A program made the translations under genes and the position numbers. Positions 23,291 to 35,726 of a DNA stretch of 64,000 nt are shown here, in pieces. The stretch comes from Marasmius tenuissimus (lineage: Eukaryota > Basidiomycota > Agaricomycetes > Agaricales > Marasmiaceae), in the NCBI GenBank assembly GCA_029532415.1, contig JAQOTA010000065.1:310001-374000 (forward strand), read 5' to 3'. The notes below the pieces were generated by a model, which was given only the letters and a program-made list of their open reading frames with translations, searched no databases and was not told where the DNA came from. The stretch's first letter is position 1; each line of letters starts with the position of its first letter.

Positions 23291-23830
23291 GACACTTGGG
23301 TTGGTGGAAGTCGACCTTAGACGTGTATTTGCTGAAGGCCAGGCCTATGTCATGCTCTCTTGAGCATCATCCATTGACAAGCTAATAGTAAAAGGGTTTT
23401 CTCCATCCAAAGTCAAGGTGTGCCCTCACATTAAATTATGGGCTATGTCTCTCCCTTCTAGCCAAGCGTCCAAATAATATATGATATGTTCCTCTGTGCA
23501 TCTAATTTCTCACTCAGGAAGGACTGCACAACACCAATATGCTTCCAATGTTTTTGTGTTTTCTGGATGATTTGTCAATGCAGTATTCTAGAGCTTTTCT
23601 GTTGAACAAGTCGATTTCCTGCCAGACCCTTATGCTGGGGACCTTGTCCAGTGTTGATTCTCTACTTTTTTTAATTTGTTTTTTTCTGTGATTGAGCGCA
23701 TTTCATTGGTTTGATCTCAGCTATGTCTGACCTACTACCCCAATGTCTCACCTTGTCCTACCTCTGTCATATCATTCAAGATAGTCATAAATCAATGCAA
23801 TATACACTGCATTCTACTCTTTTTTTCTTT

Positions 23831-23846
23831 CCCCCCCCCCCCCCCC
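23831..23846. repeat. Poly-C run
   Basis: Sixteen consecutive C directly follow a T-rich tract. It is a simple-sequence run, prone to length error in sequencing. Confidence 0.8.
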
Positions 23847-23870
23847 ATCATGTTAGACAACATTTGCCTC

Positions 23871-24596
23871 TGTTAGGATTGTGCAGATTGGATAGGGATA
23901 AGATAAGATATGGGGTTTTATATGCTATCGGATAAATGGATAGGAAAGAGATATAAGATGAAGGAATGTGGGAGCAACAGATCTAGAGCAGACAGTAGCT
24001 GAAGGTTTTGCCAACAGCACCATGAGCTGAGCTGTCCTTCTACTAGACTAAGAGGACAAGTTGCAAGAGAGAAGAAAAGACATTAGAGTCCTGATAAGGA
24101 TTGACCCAGATTGAAACCTGGTTGATTCTGGTTGATTTCGAGTCTAAAGATACAGGATAGAAGTATAGAGCTTATATAGGGTTATAGTAAATGAATGAAT
24201 CATAAGTGAGTCAAGTGCAGGAAAGGTTGATGTATCATATGGAAGTCAAACACGGGGAGAAACATACCAGAAGGGAAATGAACCGGAAATAAATATGTGC
24301 ATGATGGAATGAAGATATAAATAAAGTAAGTGAGCGTGGGAATATTTCAGAAGTCAGAGATAGGTAAGTCAGAACAAGTCAGAATGAAAGGTGAAAGAGT
24401 CCCAGAAGCGGAAGTGGAAGTGGCGGAAGCTCCAGGGATGGACTTGGTGCGAGAGACTGAACCGTGGAAGTAAAGATTGAGTGCTGGAGATGGAAAATGG
24501 CCCAGAAATACCCGGAATAGATCCAGAGGTGATGTGACTAGCCAAGTGTGACATGACTAGGTGAGATAGACCAGGGTAAGATGCATGGATGTAACA
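23871..24596 (+). repeat. Solo LTR, family L2 (726 bp), TSD GCCTC
   Basis: It begins TGTTAGGATTGTGC and ends GATGTAACA. GCCTC stands on both sides (23866-23870 and 24597-24601). A close relative of 745 bp is at 43082-43826 with its own TSD. No internal retroelement sequence remains, so it is a product of LTR-LTR recombination. Confidence 0.88.
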
Positions 24597-25010
24597 GCCT
24601 CCCCAGTTACACCCCCATTCTCGAGACTGCAACTTCCTTTGTCATTGGCTACATTGGTTACTTTTTAACCATTAGGTGTCCACAAAGTTATCTTGTTGAC
24701 CTCAAAACATTCAAGCAATGGACAGACTTTAGCTTCTTCCTTGAGATCACCCATACTTCAAAATTGATCCTGATTGTTCATCAAATTCGCTTACACACCA
24801 GGTCAGTTGGTGATTCCAGCAGATCCCAATGTCACCCATGGTCTCTTACTGATAAATTTGACACAATAACAGAGAGCTTCAACAGAAGGCAGCTACCCAT
24901 CCACATCTAGAACTTGACCTGCCACCCAAAACAACAGCAAGAGATCTTGCTGTACACCCAACACTGGGAGCCCATGCCCTGATATACATGCAACTATTGG
25001 GCTGTCCTCC

Positions 25011-25840
25011 ATGGACACATACTTGGTTATTTATCCATCTTACCCATCATCTTGCAGCAAGTGGCTAACACTTCCTATTGTCCAGTCCGATCTTCAAGTG
25101 CTCATTGACAACCTACTCAATATCTGGGCCATAATAGATCCAAGGAGGATTATGAACAAGGTCAAATCGCATGTCTCAACCCACCTACCCGAAGATGTGC
25201 AACAACTTGGACTTCCTATCACGTTCACTGCCGAAGCATTTGAATGCTACAATGCAGTTTTCCGGTTCTGCAGTATTCTATCCAATCATCTCGCACTGAG
25301 CTGAGATATTGCACTCAATTTGGCTGATATTGAACGGTTCAAGCATATGGTTAGTGGCAGATTTTGGTGGGATGTGGAGCAGAAAAAATACGTCCAAGGG
25401 GGGGCTAAAGTCTGCAACTTCCTTCAGACAAACCGAGAGATGCAATGTCGATTAGGATGGGTTGCCTCTGAGTCCCCGATTACATCTGGTATGTGTCCAG
25501 TAAGCATTCTTTGTTATACCCAGACAGTGATCTAAACTCCCTTGAGGTTTTGTCCAGAGACACCCAAAAAGTAATCCCAAGAAGAGCCACAATCCTTTAT
25601 CCTGGCAAACTATTGTTGAACAGGCGGGCTTGCCGAAACCGTTGCGAGCAAGCTCAGATGAGTTGGCCATTGACATGGATCAGATTTATGAGCGGTGTAA
25701 ATGTGTTGTATCATGCTCAAGAGTATCTGCTACAAAGGTTCCTGTGTTTTCTTCAAGCCTGTTGAAACAGATCTGCCCGAGGTACACACCAATATTCCTT
25801 GTCCACAGAGTCCTTTATGCTCCTTTACCACATAATTGAG
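25011..25840 (+). pseudogene. Relic of an uncharacterised multicopy (transposon-like) protein
   Basis: Readable pieces include LLNIWAIIDPRRIMNKVKSH, LPEDVQQLGLPITFTAEAFE followed by CYNAVFRFCSILSNHL, DIALNLADIERFKHMVSGRF, and DELAIDMDQIYERCKCVVSC. Stops and frame changes separate them. The run HLPEDV...RFG-type...EAFECYNAVFR resembles the C-terminal part of proteins present in many copies in Agaricomycete genomes and often lying in transposon-rich DNA. I do not know their activity and did not find a confident transposase motif. Confidence 0.45.
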
Positions 25841-26399
25841 GCCTATGAGTGACAGGAGACGGTGAGAGCAGAAAGAATCACCCACATCCTCTCTCCACAA
25901 GAGGACAAATCAGCAACAGGACAAGCCCTTGTTATAATTGAGGAATACCTAATCTTAGATTCTTGGGATAAGGTCTACAACATGCCCGTATTGACGCAAT
26001 CTGACATTAAGGCCATCCTGTCTCCAAAGGTTGATTCAAGTCACTTTTGAAAAATACACTTTAGTAACACTTCCAAGTTCTAGAACATTTTGTTTAAATT
26101 CAATGTGCAGCATCAGTGTCAATCTGACATTCAAGATGTTCCTAGGTGTGGACTTGGTGAATCAGCCATGAGATTGTTCCAAGAATGCATTGACACAGGA
26201 GCATTTAGAAAAGAGGTCCTTCACTGGACAATGGTGTGTTTCTGGCGAACATGCACACCTTACACAATGCCCATTTAATTTGCTATACCCTGCCTTGAGA
26301 CCTCACAATGCCAAGACCGTTCAAGCAAGCCCGTGACAGATTTCCTGCGTCCTCTGTGGACCGTTGGGGGTTCTTGAATAAACAGGATGTCAAATTGGT

Positions 26400-28430
26400 C
26401 TTTCAACTCCCCTTTTAGCAGGGCTAGGGATCGATATGACCCACCCCCAGACTTGGAGTTTGCCCCATACACGAGAAATACTCCCCCCGACCCAAAGAAA
26501 CCTGGTGGTACCTGGGGTTCTATTTTGATCGCAAACTGCTGTTTCATGAACATGTGCAATACTATTCTACCAAGGCTCTCACCACTGTACAGTCAATGAG
26601 AATGCTCGGTAATTCAACTAGGGGGCTTTCAGCCCTCCAAAACCTCTCCTGTACTGTGCGTGTGTGATACCAATCGCCACATACAAGTTTAGGCTTTGGT
26701 TCTTTGAAGCATCTAGGGAGCAAAACCACCTCCAAGTCCCTCAATACTATGCAGCGTAAAGCAGCGATATGGGTGACAGGTGCCTTCCGTACATCACCTA
26801 CTGGCAGAGTTGAAGCCCTTGTGGGCCTCATCCCAGTTCACATCCACCTTTGTAAACTCGCCACCAGGGCTGATTACAGGGTAGCCACCTTGTTGGGTAC
26901 ACACCCAACAAGGTCTCTACTTAGGGGAGCACAAGTCAAAGATGCTACCCCCCATCCCAAGTCGCTGGCCAGTATGACGGAAGCAGTCCAGAGGAAGGTC
27001 AAAGGCACTGTTGTGAAGATTGAAAAGATCTCCACTAAGCTAACCGAGGAGTTTGATCCCACACACAAGGATGCAAACCCTGGCAATTGATTGCGCAACA
27101 GGTTCCCTGACCATTTTACATTCACTGAGTGAGCTAAGGACAAGGAGAAGTCCAAGTCTGGAAGCCTAGCTGAGTGGATAACATTTCTTGATCGGAAACT
27201 TGAGATACTTGAAGATGATCCTGACACAGTTGTTACAGCTACTGATGCTACAGTGCTGAAGAACCCTAAACATCAAGCCACTTCCACGGCTATGATATAC
27301 AGAAGTGGGGACCTAGTTCATCAGACCAGGTACGCTTCAGGCATTGTTACGGCTCTAGATGCGGAGCTGTGTGCTATATGGGTGGCAATCTCCTACATGG
27401 CTATGTCATGCGGGGAGAGCAACCACTTTGTACTGTTTACAGATTGCGTTGCTGCAGCAAAGCGGGCAATTGATCTGTCCATACACTCAGGACAGAGTCA
27501 TTTTCTGGCTGTGTGCAGGGCGCTATCTGATTGGTTTGCAGGAGGAGCTGACTGCAAGGTGACCTTCATCCAAGTACCCTCAAAAGCGAAATGGAGCATA
27601 CACCAGCTCGCTCATGTATTTGTTAGAGGTCTGCCCCCTATTGGTGCCCCAAACATTGTTGGATAGGCTCCAACAGGAAGCCACCAAAGCAGGGCAAGAT
27701 GTGTGGATATCGTGCTTTCAGCCCCCATCATACAGGGGCAGACACTTTTACAAGTTACAATCTCAAAAATCGCCCTCTGCAACCATTGTACCTCAAGGGA
27801 GGAACATGGTTAAAGCTGGCCGCAGGGTTGCTTTCATTGACCACCAGAATGACTTGGTGTATTCTGGGGCATGCACTGATTGGAGAGTACTACCAGCGGT
27901 TTAATATCCAGGCAGACTTAGCCTGCCTGTGTGGTGTGGAACCCAGGACCAGGCGCATGTACTTTACCAATGCTCAGAATTAGAGTGCAGAAATTCGCTT
28001 AACTGCCTTCTGGGCCTAATAGCTTATTTGAAGGCAAACCCTAAGGCATTTGCCTTCCCCTCCCAAGCAGAAGCTGAAGGAGTTAGGTGAGTCGCTTGGG
28101 CTGATGTGCTGGAGTTAGCTCCCCGTAGACTCTGCAGAGGCGTGTGTGGGCCCTTGCTGCCAAGCCTAGGTGGTGGGGGTGAAGGACATCAGAGCAGGGG
28201 GCACTAGTGTGTCACAGCCCAGGATAATATAGCCTTATTTGCCACATAGTGTGATGAAACACTGTGGACATGTTCTGAGGCACGGTTCCTTGAGAGGCAC
28301 ACCTCCTTTCTAGCAGGGGATCTAGTTATTGAAAATTTGTGGCCTGCTGCATCTGTAGATAGCGACCAGACTGTGTTCGTACACCGGTATATAAGAATAT
28401 GATTCAAAAAAAAAAAATAATAATAATTTA
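26400..28430 (+). mobile_element. 5'-truncated Tad1-like LINE (non-LTR retrotransposon)
   Basis: Coding remnants of the ORF2 C-terminus and RNase H (26406-27960) are followed by a 3' region ending in an A-run and TAA repeats (about 28405-28430), the usual LINE tail. No target-site duplication was identified. The 5' end is lost. A minus-strand stretch just upstream (26340-26400) hints at an inverted 5' piece. Confidence 0.7.
26406..27960 (+). pseudogene. LINE ORF2 remnant: RT thumb region and RNase H
   Basis: Pieces in order: SRARDRYDPPPDLEFAPYTR, WWYLGFYFDRKLLFHEHVQ, STKALTTVQSMRMLGNSTRG, MQRKAAIWVTGAFRTSPTGR with VEALVGLIPVHIHLCKLATR, then the RNase H domain at 27253-27666. There the acidic residues lie in AELCAIWVAISYMA and VLFTDCVAAAKRAID. 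These are typical of Tad1-clade LINEs of basidiomycetes. The pieces lie in different frames with stops between them, so it is inactive. Confidence 0.72.
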
Positions 28431-29051
28431 TTGTTAAAGAAACATGAAGCTATGTTGGAGATGGAGAAGGAAATTGGCTGCTATGAAGCAAAGATCCATC
28501 ACCTGAAACAATGGCAGCGGGACCTTAACCATGAATACAACAAGCTGAAGGAGATCAGCAGGAAATTGAATGAGCAATGCCTTTTGACGATGTTAATGTA
28601 TGACATGATGATTAACTCTATTTGTCATTGTCTGTGATGTTGTTTGCACTTTTGTCATTTGTTTTATTGCCACACTCACACCTTTTGCGTTCAACTTCAA
28701 TACATGTACAAGAGCACACTCAATTGCAACAAAAGTGAACCACTGATATACATATCAAAAGACTCTAATAGAGCAACAAACAACAACCAAAAACAACTAT
28801 GAGTGTCTAGAGAAAGAGCTGTGTCAGACTAGAGTGATTGTAAATGACAACTCAGCTGAACATTTGTACCACTACTCATATGATGTACCTGGAGGGGTTG
28901 TAGGGGATAAAGCGACTGGATGTTGGTGCTGCAATACCAATAAGAAGTGTTCAGTGATTGACAGGTTCAAAAACAGGTTTGAAGAATTCCACTGACAACA
29001 AGATTTCAAGGGGGTCCTCATACTGGTAATAAGGAAACTTTTTGACCAGTT
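28431..29051. other. Between LINE tail and solo LTR; small coiled-coil frame
   Basis: A 68-aa plus-strand frame (28431-28637) is rich in Lys, Glu and Leu with heptad-like spacing, and could be a coiled-coil fragment of a lost gene. Further right, 28850-28990 has a readable stretch (HLYHYSYDVPGGVVGDKATG), interrupted by a stop. I recognise neither. Confidence 0.3.
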
Positions 29052-29280
29052 TGATGAGCTGGCATGATGCCTAGTGCAGAGGACTACAACATGGCTACAC
29101 TACCACTTACCAGAGAGAAGTTTAGAGAGGTAGAGGCAAGGTGTAGAAGCTCAAGCACACTATAGATTCAAGTAGAGCACTACAAGCTTATATACATGTG
29201 TCCTGCATAATACAATGTCAGGAAGAGTGAACTGGGACTTTGGATATACCAGGATCTAATAATAGTCCATGTATTTAACA
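29052..29280 (-). repeat. Solo copia-A LTR, internally deleted, TSD CAGTT
   Basis: It begins TGATGAGCTGGCATGATG and ends GTATTTAACA, flanked by CAGTT at 29047-29051 and 29281-29285. It lacks about 80 bp from the middle of the 311-bp LTR and carries many transitions, so it is older than the copy at 30693. Confidence 0.85.
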
Positions 29281-32200
29281 CAGTTTCCTGTCGTGTTCAT
29301 AAATCCTGGCACCCCAGTACCTGAGAACCCTGTTCCCATTAAAGTCTTCAAGCTTCTTGTCCTCCAGACACCTGTTATAGAAATCAATCTCATGCCCTTT
29401 GTAAAAGTAAAACTGGAGGTGCTACAGATCACTTGGTATAACTGTACAGAGGGGGATGTGTGCTTTTCCCAAATTTCAGGGTACCACAAAAGTGCTCCTA
29501 ACTCTCCTGACACTTTCCAGAGCTTGAAATAGACAGGATTACAGATATCCTGAACATGGAATATGCCGAGCTGTTGCAGAGATTTGAAGTGCTTCCCGGT
29601 GAGTGAATTTTTGTACTTGACCATATATGACGCTCACAACGAAGGAATGCTTAGCCCGTCAATGTCAGATGATTGTAATCGCACAGAAAAGAGGGCCTCT
29701 TGTTCTTCGGACCATTCCGTATGGGTCCCATGCCAGACATACTTCTCGTTTCCAAGGGACCAGGTGTGAAGAATTTTGACCGGCGTGTCTTTGTGAGGAT
29801 CAATGCCTGTCATAAACAGTCGTGAATAGTTTCCTGGCTCAGGAGTCACAATATTCATATTGTACCTTGCACACCCAGCAATGTATTGTAGTATACACCT
29901 GGCCATAAATTGAACTGAGCGGCTAGTCCAAAGAAAAGCAAGTCAAGTTGACTGAGAACTTGAGGTGTAAGGCTTCATGTCGAACTTACGGTGGTCCTCC
30001 GGGAGGTTCTCCAGTGATGACGGTGGTTGCAAAATGATCCATTCCCAAAGCTCTCCACCGATGATTGGAACCTCTGTCTCCACAATAGCTTCCTGTTCTT
30101 CTTTTGTGAGTGTCAAATTGAGCTGGAGGTCCCTAGTATCACGATTCTTGAGCCTCACTTCACGCAATGCAGTGGCCTTATCAAGAAGAATATTGATCCA
30201 ATACTGGGATAGCTTATCTTTGACCCCTGTCAATGTACTTGCCTGCTTAACTCCCTCCTTATCTCCCCGACACGCGAGTTTGATCTGCTTGTGAATGGCC
30301 TCGACAGTCTGATCAGGGGTTCTAGAGACAAAATAAACCGTGGTAGCTGTCATTTGCCTCCTTGACCTCCTCTGAACCACCAGCCATATCATGCCGGCAG
30401 TATAGATTCCCATTCCTGCCAACATGTGAGGCAGTCTCTGATTGTTGAGGGTTGTCTGCAGGCAGGAAGTGTGGTATAACTTGAAATAGAATAGGTTCCT
30501 CGAGTTGACAATCATAGGTCTCATGCCATTTATCTTCCTTGCTACAAGTATTATTTCAGAAGTTGACCAAAGTTGAGCCAAAACAATGGAACATACAACT
30601 CCATAAGTGCCACAAGCTGTTCAGAAGACAATGCAAATGATGAGGTAGAGCAAAATCAGATAAAGAATTCCTGAGAGAGCATAACATGAGGATGATGAGC
30701 CGGCATGACGCCTAGCGCAGAGGACTACAATATGGCTACACTACTACTTACCAGAGAGGAGTTTAGAGAGGTAGAGGCGAGACGTAGAAGCTCAAGCACA
30801 CTATCGATTCAGGTAGAGAACTACGAGCTTATATACATGAAGATACAATAGAGTTACCATATAGGGACGACAATAGAAATTCTACATATGAGCATAATGA
30901 ACAATGAAGAATAGAACAATAGCGAATGCATTGTCCCGCATAATACAATGACGGGAAGTATGAACCAGGACTTCGGATATACCGGGATCTAATAATAGTC
31001 CACAGATTCAACAGAGGAAGACAAGCATTCGTGATGTACACATTTGTGTGTGCATTGTACTGCTTGCTAACATTTCCCAACACATTGTCACTCCAGGCGA
31101 TGGCACGGAGTTAAAACAGTGGCCGCCCCTTTGCCACTTCACAAAGGGGATTTGGCATCATATATTGTTTGAGACCTATTCACAACAATCAATAAAGTTT
31201 AAACTGGTCAAGATACAATATCATAAGGCAAGCATACCAGCTAAGCTCGCCTCTCCAGCCTCAAGCTGCCTGCTCAGATCAAGAGAGTTGTATTGAAGCA
31301 ACTCTGCAGTGATCCTCTGCATGGCATTCACATGAACAGCATAAACGTCTCCATAGTCAACCCCCTTGATTGTAACCCAGTGGACTGGAACAACGTAGGA
31401 ACTGTCCTTTGTTTGCACCAACTTGCAAACATAGAAGTGATGATGACGTTCAGCGGGGGCATTCCATCGAGCCCACATTGGAGAGAGCTGGTCAGAATCA
31501 ACCTTGTCCAGCTATTTGGTGGCCTGCCAGGTTTCAGAGACCGTATCAGAAAGCTCTGGATAAACATGTATCTTGGGACGAATAAGCAGGTTGCTCTAAT
31601 CCTGCCAGGAAATACTAGTCAGTAATGCTGCGAAGTTACCATTTTCAGTAGACATACAAGGGCTAAAAGTTTCGCGGGGTGATTCATATAGAAGTGGTTT
31701 TGACATGTGGAAAGGTGGTGTTGAGGAGACAGCTTAAATCCTTGTGTAATATGGACTTGTAACTTCTTTAATCGGGAGAAGGAAGGTACGTTTGGGGTAC
31801 CACATTCCCGCATCACCCAGATGATAGTCTTCAGATGATCATCTGACAATTGGAGTCGCGGTAGATTGCACAATAGATCAAGCATAAACATCTATTAGAA
31901 GCATCAGATATATTCATGTGCTGTGATTGTGGTATTACAATCCCGAGAAGCTGAGACCGACCGTTTTGGAGGTGTACAGAGAGTAAGCGCCTGACTCGGA
32001 GGTGGTGTTTGAGTTGATGTGGGCGTGGGAGATCCACCCTTCTTGAACTTGAGCTTGATCATCCACCATCATCTCGTCGTCGCTGTCAGGTTCCACGACC
32101 AAGATATCTCAAATGTAAAAATTCGTTTCAGTAGAATAATACTGATATTGAAGTTAGACTTACTCAAGTTCTCCATTGCAGCTGCTAACAGATTTGAATT

Positions 32201-32760
32201 TGGCTCATCAAGCATGTCATTAGGCTCCTCGTCAACAGAAAAGAGAGATCGCAGTTGAAGGAATGCAAAATGATCTATCTGGTCATTAAGCATGCGCCTA
32301 TGTGCCATGATTTCGCTACTGGGATCATCCAAGTCTTGAACAAGCAGAATTGGCTGTCCAGATTCATCAAGGTAGGTGCTGTTTAAATCATCGTGAATAA
32401 TGCTGCTGAAAATTGTTTCAGTCTGTTGGGATCAAGAGGGCGCCACTTCCTCATCAGAGTCATCATTCAAGAACTGATCAAGGTTGGTCGTTACCCATGA
32501 ATAATTGGTAGCTGCGTGAACTGGACCCAAATGACTCTGTGAGATGGTATGGTTTCCAGCAACCAGTTTTTGCGTGGCAGCTATATGTCCCTTGGTTTTA
32601 AGGTGCCCGTTTTTTCTGCTTTTCAAAATAATGCCGTCTGACTGAGTCTCAAGAGAATTCACACATGTTCTGCAGCAAATATAGTCCTGATCTTCTGGGA
32701 TCAGGTCCCAGCCTCAAAACCCACAGTTCACATCAAGTTCAATGCCGTTGGGTTTAAAGA
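29281..32760 (-). pseudogene. Large uncharacterised multicopy gene, broken, minus strand
   Basis: Reading from the right, the N-terminus has a finger-like pattern (DYICCRTC ... GHLKTKGH: CxxC with HxxxxxH, about 32690-32580). Then come acidic exons (QIDHFAFLQLRSLFSVDEEP), then NLPRLQLSDDHLKTIIWVMR, then a conserved-looking block KIHVYPELSDTVSETWQATK, SPMWARWNAPAERHHHFYVC, SYVVPVHWVTIKGVDYGDVY (31560-31330). It continues at 30581-29943 (WLVVQRRSRRQMTATTVYF and on). In-frame stops and an inserted copia-A solo LTR (30693-31013) break it. The pattern recalls long zinc-finger proteins repeated many times in Agaricomycete genomes, probably transposon-borne. Function unknown; unity of all pieces as one gene is inference. 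Confidence 0.45.
30693..31013 (-). repeat. Solo copia-A LTR (321 bp), TSD GAGGA
   Basis: It begins TGATGAGCCGGC and ends CAGATTCAACA. GAGGA flanks it at 30688-30692 and 31014-31018. It is inserted within the broken minus-strand gene. Confidence 0.9.
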
Positions 32761-33080
32761 GTACTCACAAGTTTTCTGTTGGTCCATAGAGGTAATTTTG
32801 TCACGGTGCTCTGTTGTGTTGCAGATAGCAAAGATAAAGGTCCCACAAGCAGCCCTGAATATCAGGTGGAACCCACCGACTGTCCCGCCGCTGCTCTTGG
32901 TGGCCTCTGGTTCCAGGGTTGCTTGTCCGCATGCATGTGTTTGTGATGGGATTCCCTGAATGGTTTGGTCTCTTTTTGGGGTCTTTTAAACTCAGCTTGC
33001 GTGCTGACATCTTCAGGTTTTCCCTTTCCCCCCCTTCTTTCGTCACCCCAACAACACTCCTTTTATTTTTCTCTCTCTCA

Positions 33081-33658
33081 AATGTCTGCCTTTGACAAAT
33101 TCATGGGGAGTTCTCCCCCAACTCCCATTGTCGACCTTCCTGGCAATAATATTACCGGCGCTGATGAAGCTGGCACGTGCCACCACCAAGCCATCCAGCA
33201 ACACCAATGCAGCCGCCTTACTTGCCCTCAACAATGTTAGGACTGCTTCAATTCAAGACCTCCAGCAGTCTGCATACTTGGCTGCAGTGCAATTTAATCA
33301 CAACGTTGACCACCGCACCATGGTCAGGAATTTATGCCAGGTATGCCGCCCACCCCTTGAACTTCCAAGGCAAACTCACCATTAATGGTTGCAGATTGAG
33401 GATCCTCGTCAGGTGTCTCTCTACCTTTATGCCGCCCTCCTCTCAGTTTGAGAACAAGTTGATGCTTTACAGCCACCCAAGGCCTCATTCACCATTCCCG
33501 AGGGTCTTTCAGTACGTCACTTTTTGCTTTGGAATTTTATGGTCAAGAGTGTCACTATTTCGAAACAGGCACACGTCTACAATTTGACTGCTCGTGTCAT
33601 GCTCAGTCCAAATCTCGGCGCATACAAAGAACGTCCAAACACAAAGGTGTTGGTGAGT
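33081..33658 (+). pseudogene. 5' exons of an uncharacterised gene, cut by a Tc1 element
   Basis: Starts MSAFDKFMGSSPPTPIVDLP. Plausible splicing then gives VRTASIQDLQQSAYLAAVQF with NHNVDHRTMVRNLCQ, an intron from GTATGCC to GGTTGCAG, then IEDPRQVSLYLYAALLSV, another intron near 33511-33567, then AHVYNLTARVMLSPNLGAYK. A frame break lies after LMKL near 33170 and a stop after LLSV. No known domain is visible. It may be the front of the multicopy gene whose later parts lie at 35727-38196, since only transposons separate them, but this is unproven. Confidence 0.4.
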
Positions 33659-33660
33659 TA

Positions 33661-35283
33661 CAGTCGCCCAAAAAACTGGCCAAATGTTGGGGTACCCCAT
33701 AAAGAATGACCCATATCTCCACCATGGAGCATGATTACCTAATACCCTAGATACAAAAAATAGACCCTGAAAGCACCACTTTCAGGTGCAGTTTACCCCA
33801 TTGAATTATCAGCTCCCAGTGTGGCACATTCAAGTTAAAATTGCATTTGGCCAGTTTTTTGACTGGGGGGTCAAAATCAGTGATGTTGAGGAGTAATTCT
33901 ATTGTGTTGTAAGATATGACATCAGTATGACTTCAGACTTTTGACAGCATCATCTATGATGTCTTGAGTGACATCATGTACTCCACTGGACATTATAAAA
34001 GGTATGAGCATCTTTGAGATGGGGCACCAACATGCGCCCCTTTTCTAAAGCTAAACAAAAGCTTATCCTGAAACTTGCTGCAGATCCCAGCCTTTCTGCC
34101 AGGGATATTGCAGCCAAAGTGCATTGTAGCAAGACCACAGTCACCAACTACATCAACAAACTGCTCCCTGACAAGGAGAACCCTTGTGGTGGCTGTCCCA
34201 CCCCCCGTGATGAACACCATATTCTGACACAAATCCGCACTGGTGCTTCCAAGGATGCCTCTCACATGACCCAAACACTCAACACTGTTCTGGACTCCCC
34301 TATCACTCCACAAACCACCAGAAATCTCCTTCACAAGCTTCATATGTATGCCACAAAACAGAAAAAGAAACCACTACTCAAGCCACACCACAAGTGGGGC
34401 AGGTTGGTATAGGCACAGAAGCACATGAACTGGACAGTGGAAGATTGGAAAAGGGTTATGCTCACAGATGAGTCCAAGGTGAACCAATATGAGTCAGATG
34501 GGGGGTCATATGTGTGAAAAACAAAGGGAGATCCATTACTGGAGCGGGAGGTGAAGGCAACTGTGAAGTTTGGAGGAGGGAATATAATGGTTTGGGGATG
34601 TATGAGCTGGGATGGTGTGGGGCAGTTGGTGGAGGTTGAGGGGAGGATGGATGCATAGCAGTATGTGGACATTTTGGAGGAGCATTTGCCAATTGGCAGG
34701 GAAAATCTTGACCTTTCTTCTGACGAATTCATCTTTCAACAAGATAATGACCCCAAACACACATCACAATTGGCCTCCAAGTGGTTCAAAGACAATGGAA
34801 TTGAGGTTGTGGGGTGGCCTTCCCAGTCTCTTGACCTCAACCCCATTGAGAACCTTTGGAAACACCTTAAAAGTCGACTTACAGGCTATGATGCACCCCC
34901 TTCTGGAGTTTATGAATTGTGGGACAGGGCAGCAGAGGAGTGGGTGAAGATTGAGGTGGAAGTGTGTCAGAAGCTGATAGAAAGTATGCCTAGACGATGT
35001 GCTGCAGTTATCAAGGCCAAGGGAGGCCATACAAAGTACTAGAATGTAAAATCCACTGATTTTGACCCCCTGGTCAAAAAACTGGCCAAATGCAATTTTG
35101 ACTTGAATGTGGAATATCTCCACACTGGGAGCTGATAATTCAATGGGGTAAACTGCACCTGAAAGTGGTGCTTTCAGGGTCTATTTTTTGTATCTAGGGT
35201 ATTAGGTAATCATGCTCCATGGTGGAGATATGGGTCATTCTTTATGGGGTACCCCAACATTTGGCCAGTTTTTTGGGCGACTG
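33661..35283 (+). mobile_element. Tc1-type transposon with ~230-bp inverted repeats, TA target
   Basis: Outer ends are CAGTCGCCCAAAAAACTGG and its inverse, flanked by TA (33659-33660 and 35284-35285). The inverted repeats are long (about 33661-33885 against 35056-35283) and nearly identical. The main difference is a short insertion (AGATATTCCA-like) in the right copy. Each repeat carries the word AAAAAACTGGCCAAATG near its outer end and the inverse of it near its inner end. The transposase lies between. Confidence 0.9.
34032..35042 (+). pseudogene. Tc1 DD34E transposase with three in-frame stops
   Basis: One frame from ATG 34032 (MRPFSKAKQKLILKL). The N-terminal helix-turn-helix part reads ILKLAADPSLSARDIAAKVH and CSKTTVTNYINKLL. 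The catalytic motifs are MLTDESKVNQYESD (first D), FQQDNDPKHTSQLAS (second D) and SLDLNPIENLWKHLK (E), with 34 residues between the second D and the E: DD34E, the Tc1 group. In-frame stops are TAG 34410 (after GRLV), TGA after DGGSYV near 34516 (probably from TGG), and TAG after GRMDA near 34656. No frameshift. The copy is dead but young, as the matching inverted repeats also suggest. Confidence 0.9.
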
Positions 35284-35285
35284 TA

Positions 35286-35626
35286 GCACAAGCTGGGCAA
35301 GCGGTATGGACAAAATGGACAAGCTGGGGAACTATCTAAAAGTGACCATGAGTATATATGACAGTCCCAAGCTGTGTACTGATCATGGGAATGAACTGTA
35401 AAGGGATAAATGATGTATCTGTGGATCTAATCAAAGGGGACCATGTACACATCAGTGGGAAACACAGGTAACAATGTATCAAGGAAAGAATGATATGGAA
35501 CATCATAGAATGAAATGGGGATCATACAGTGATGCTGGCACATGTATCTGTGTGAAAAGAAGTGGAAACAAAGGGATGTTGACCAAGGGACTGGAAAAGT
35601 GAAGAATAGTGGGTAGATTCGTAACA
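35286..35626 (-). repeat. Truncated LTR of family L3
   Basis: The right end GTAGATTCGTAACA matches the inverted L3 start TGTTACGAATC. The body matches 50470-50915 read in reverse (GGACAAGCTGGGGAACTATC and others). The left end stops at the TA of the Tc1 element, and about 100 bp of the LTR are missing there. Left of the transposon the sequence is not L3, so DNA was lost at this junction. Confidence 0.75.
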
Positions 35627-35726
35627 ACAAGGCCCCAACCTCCCTTTTCAGTCAGTCTCCATCCTTAGTTTCCATTTCAACAATGACTGAGCCGATGTGA
35701 AGATGTACCTTCATATACAGCTGTAG

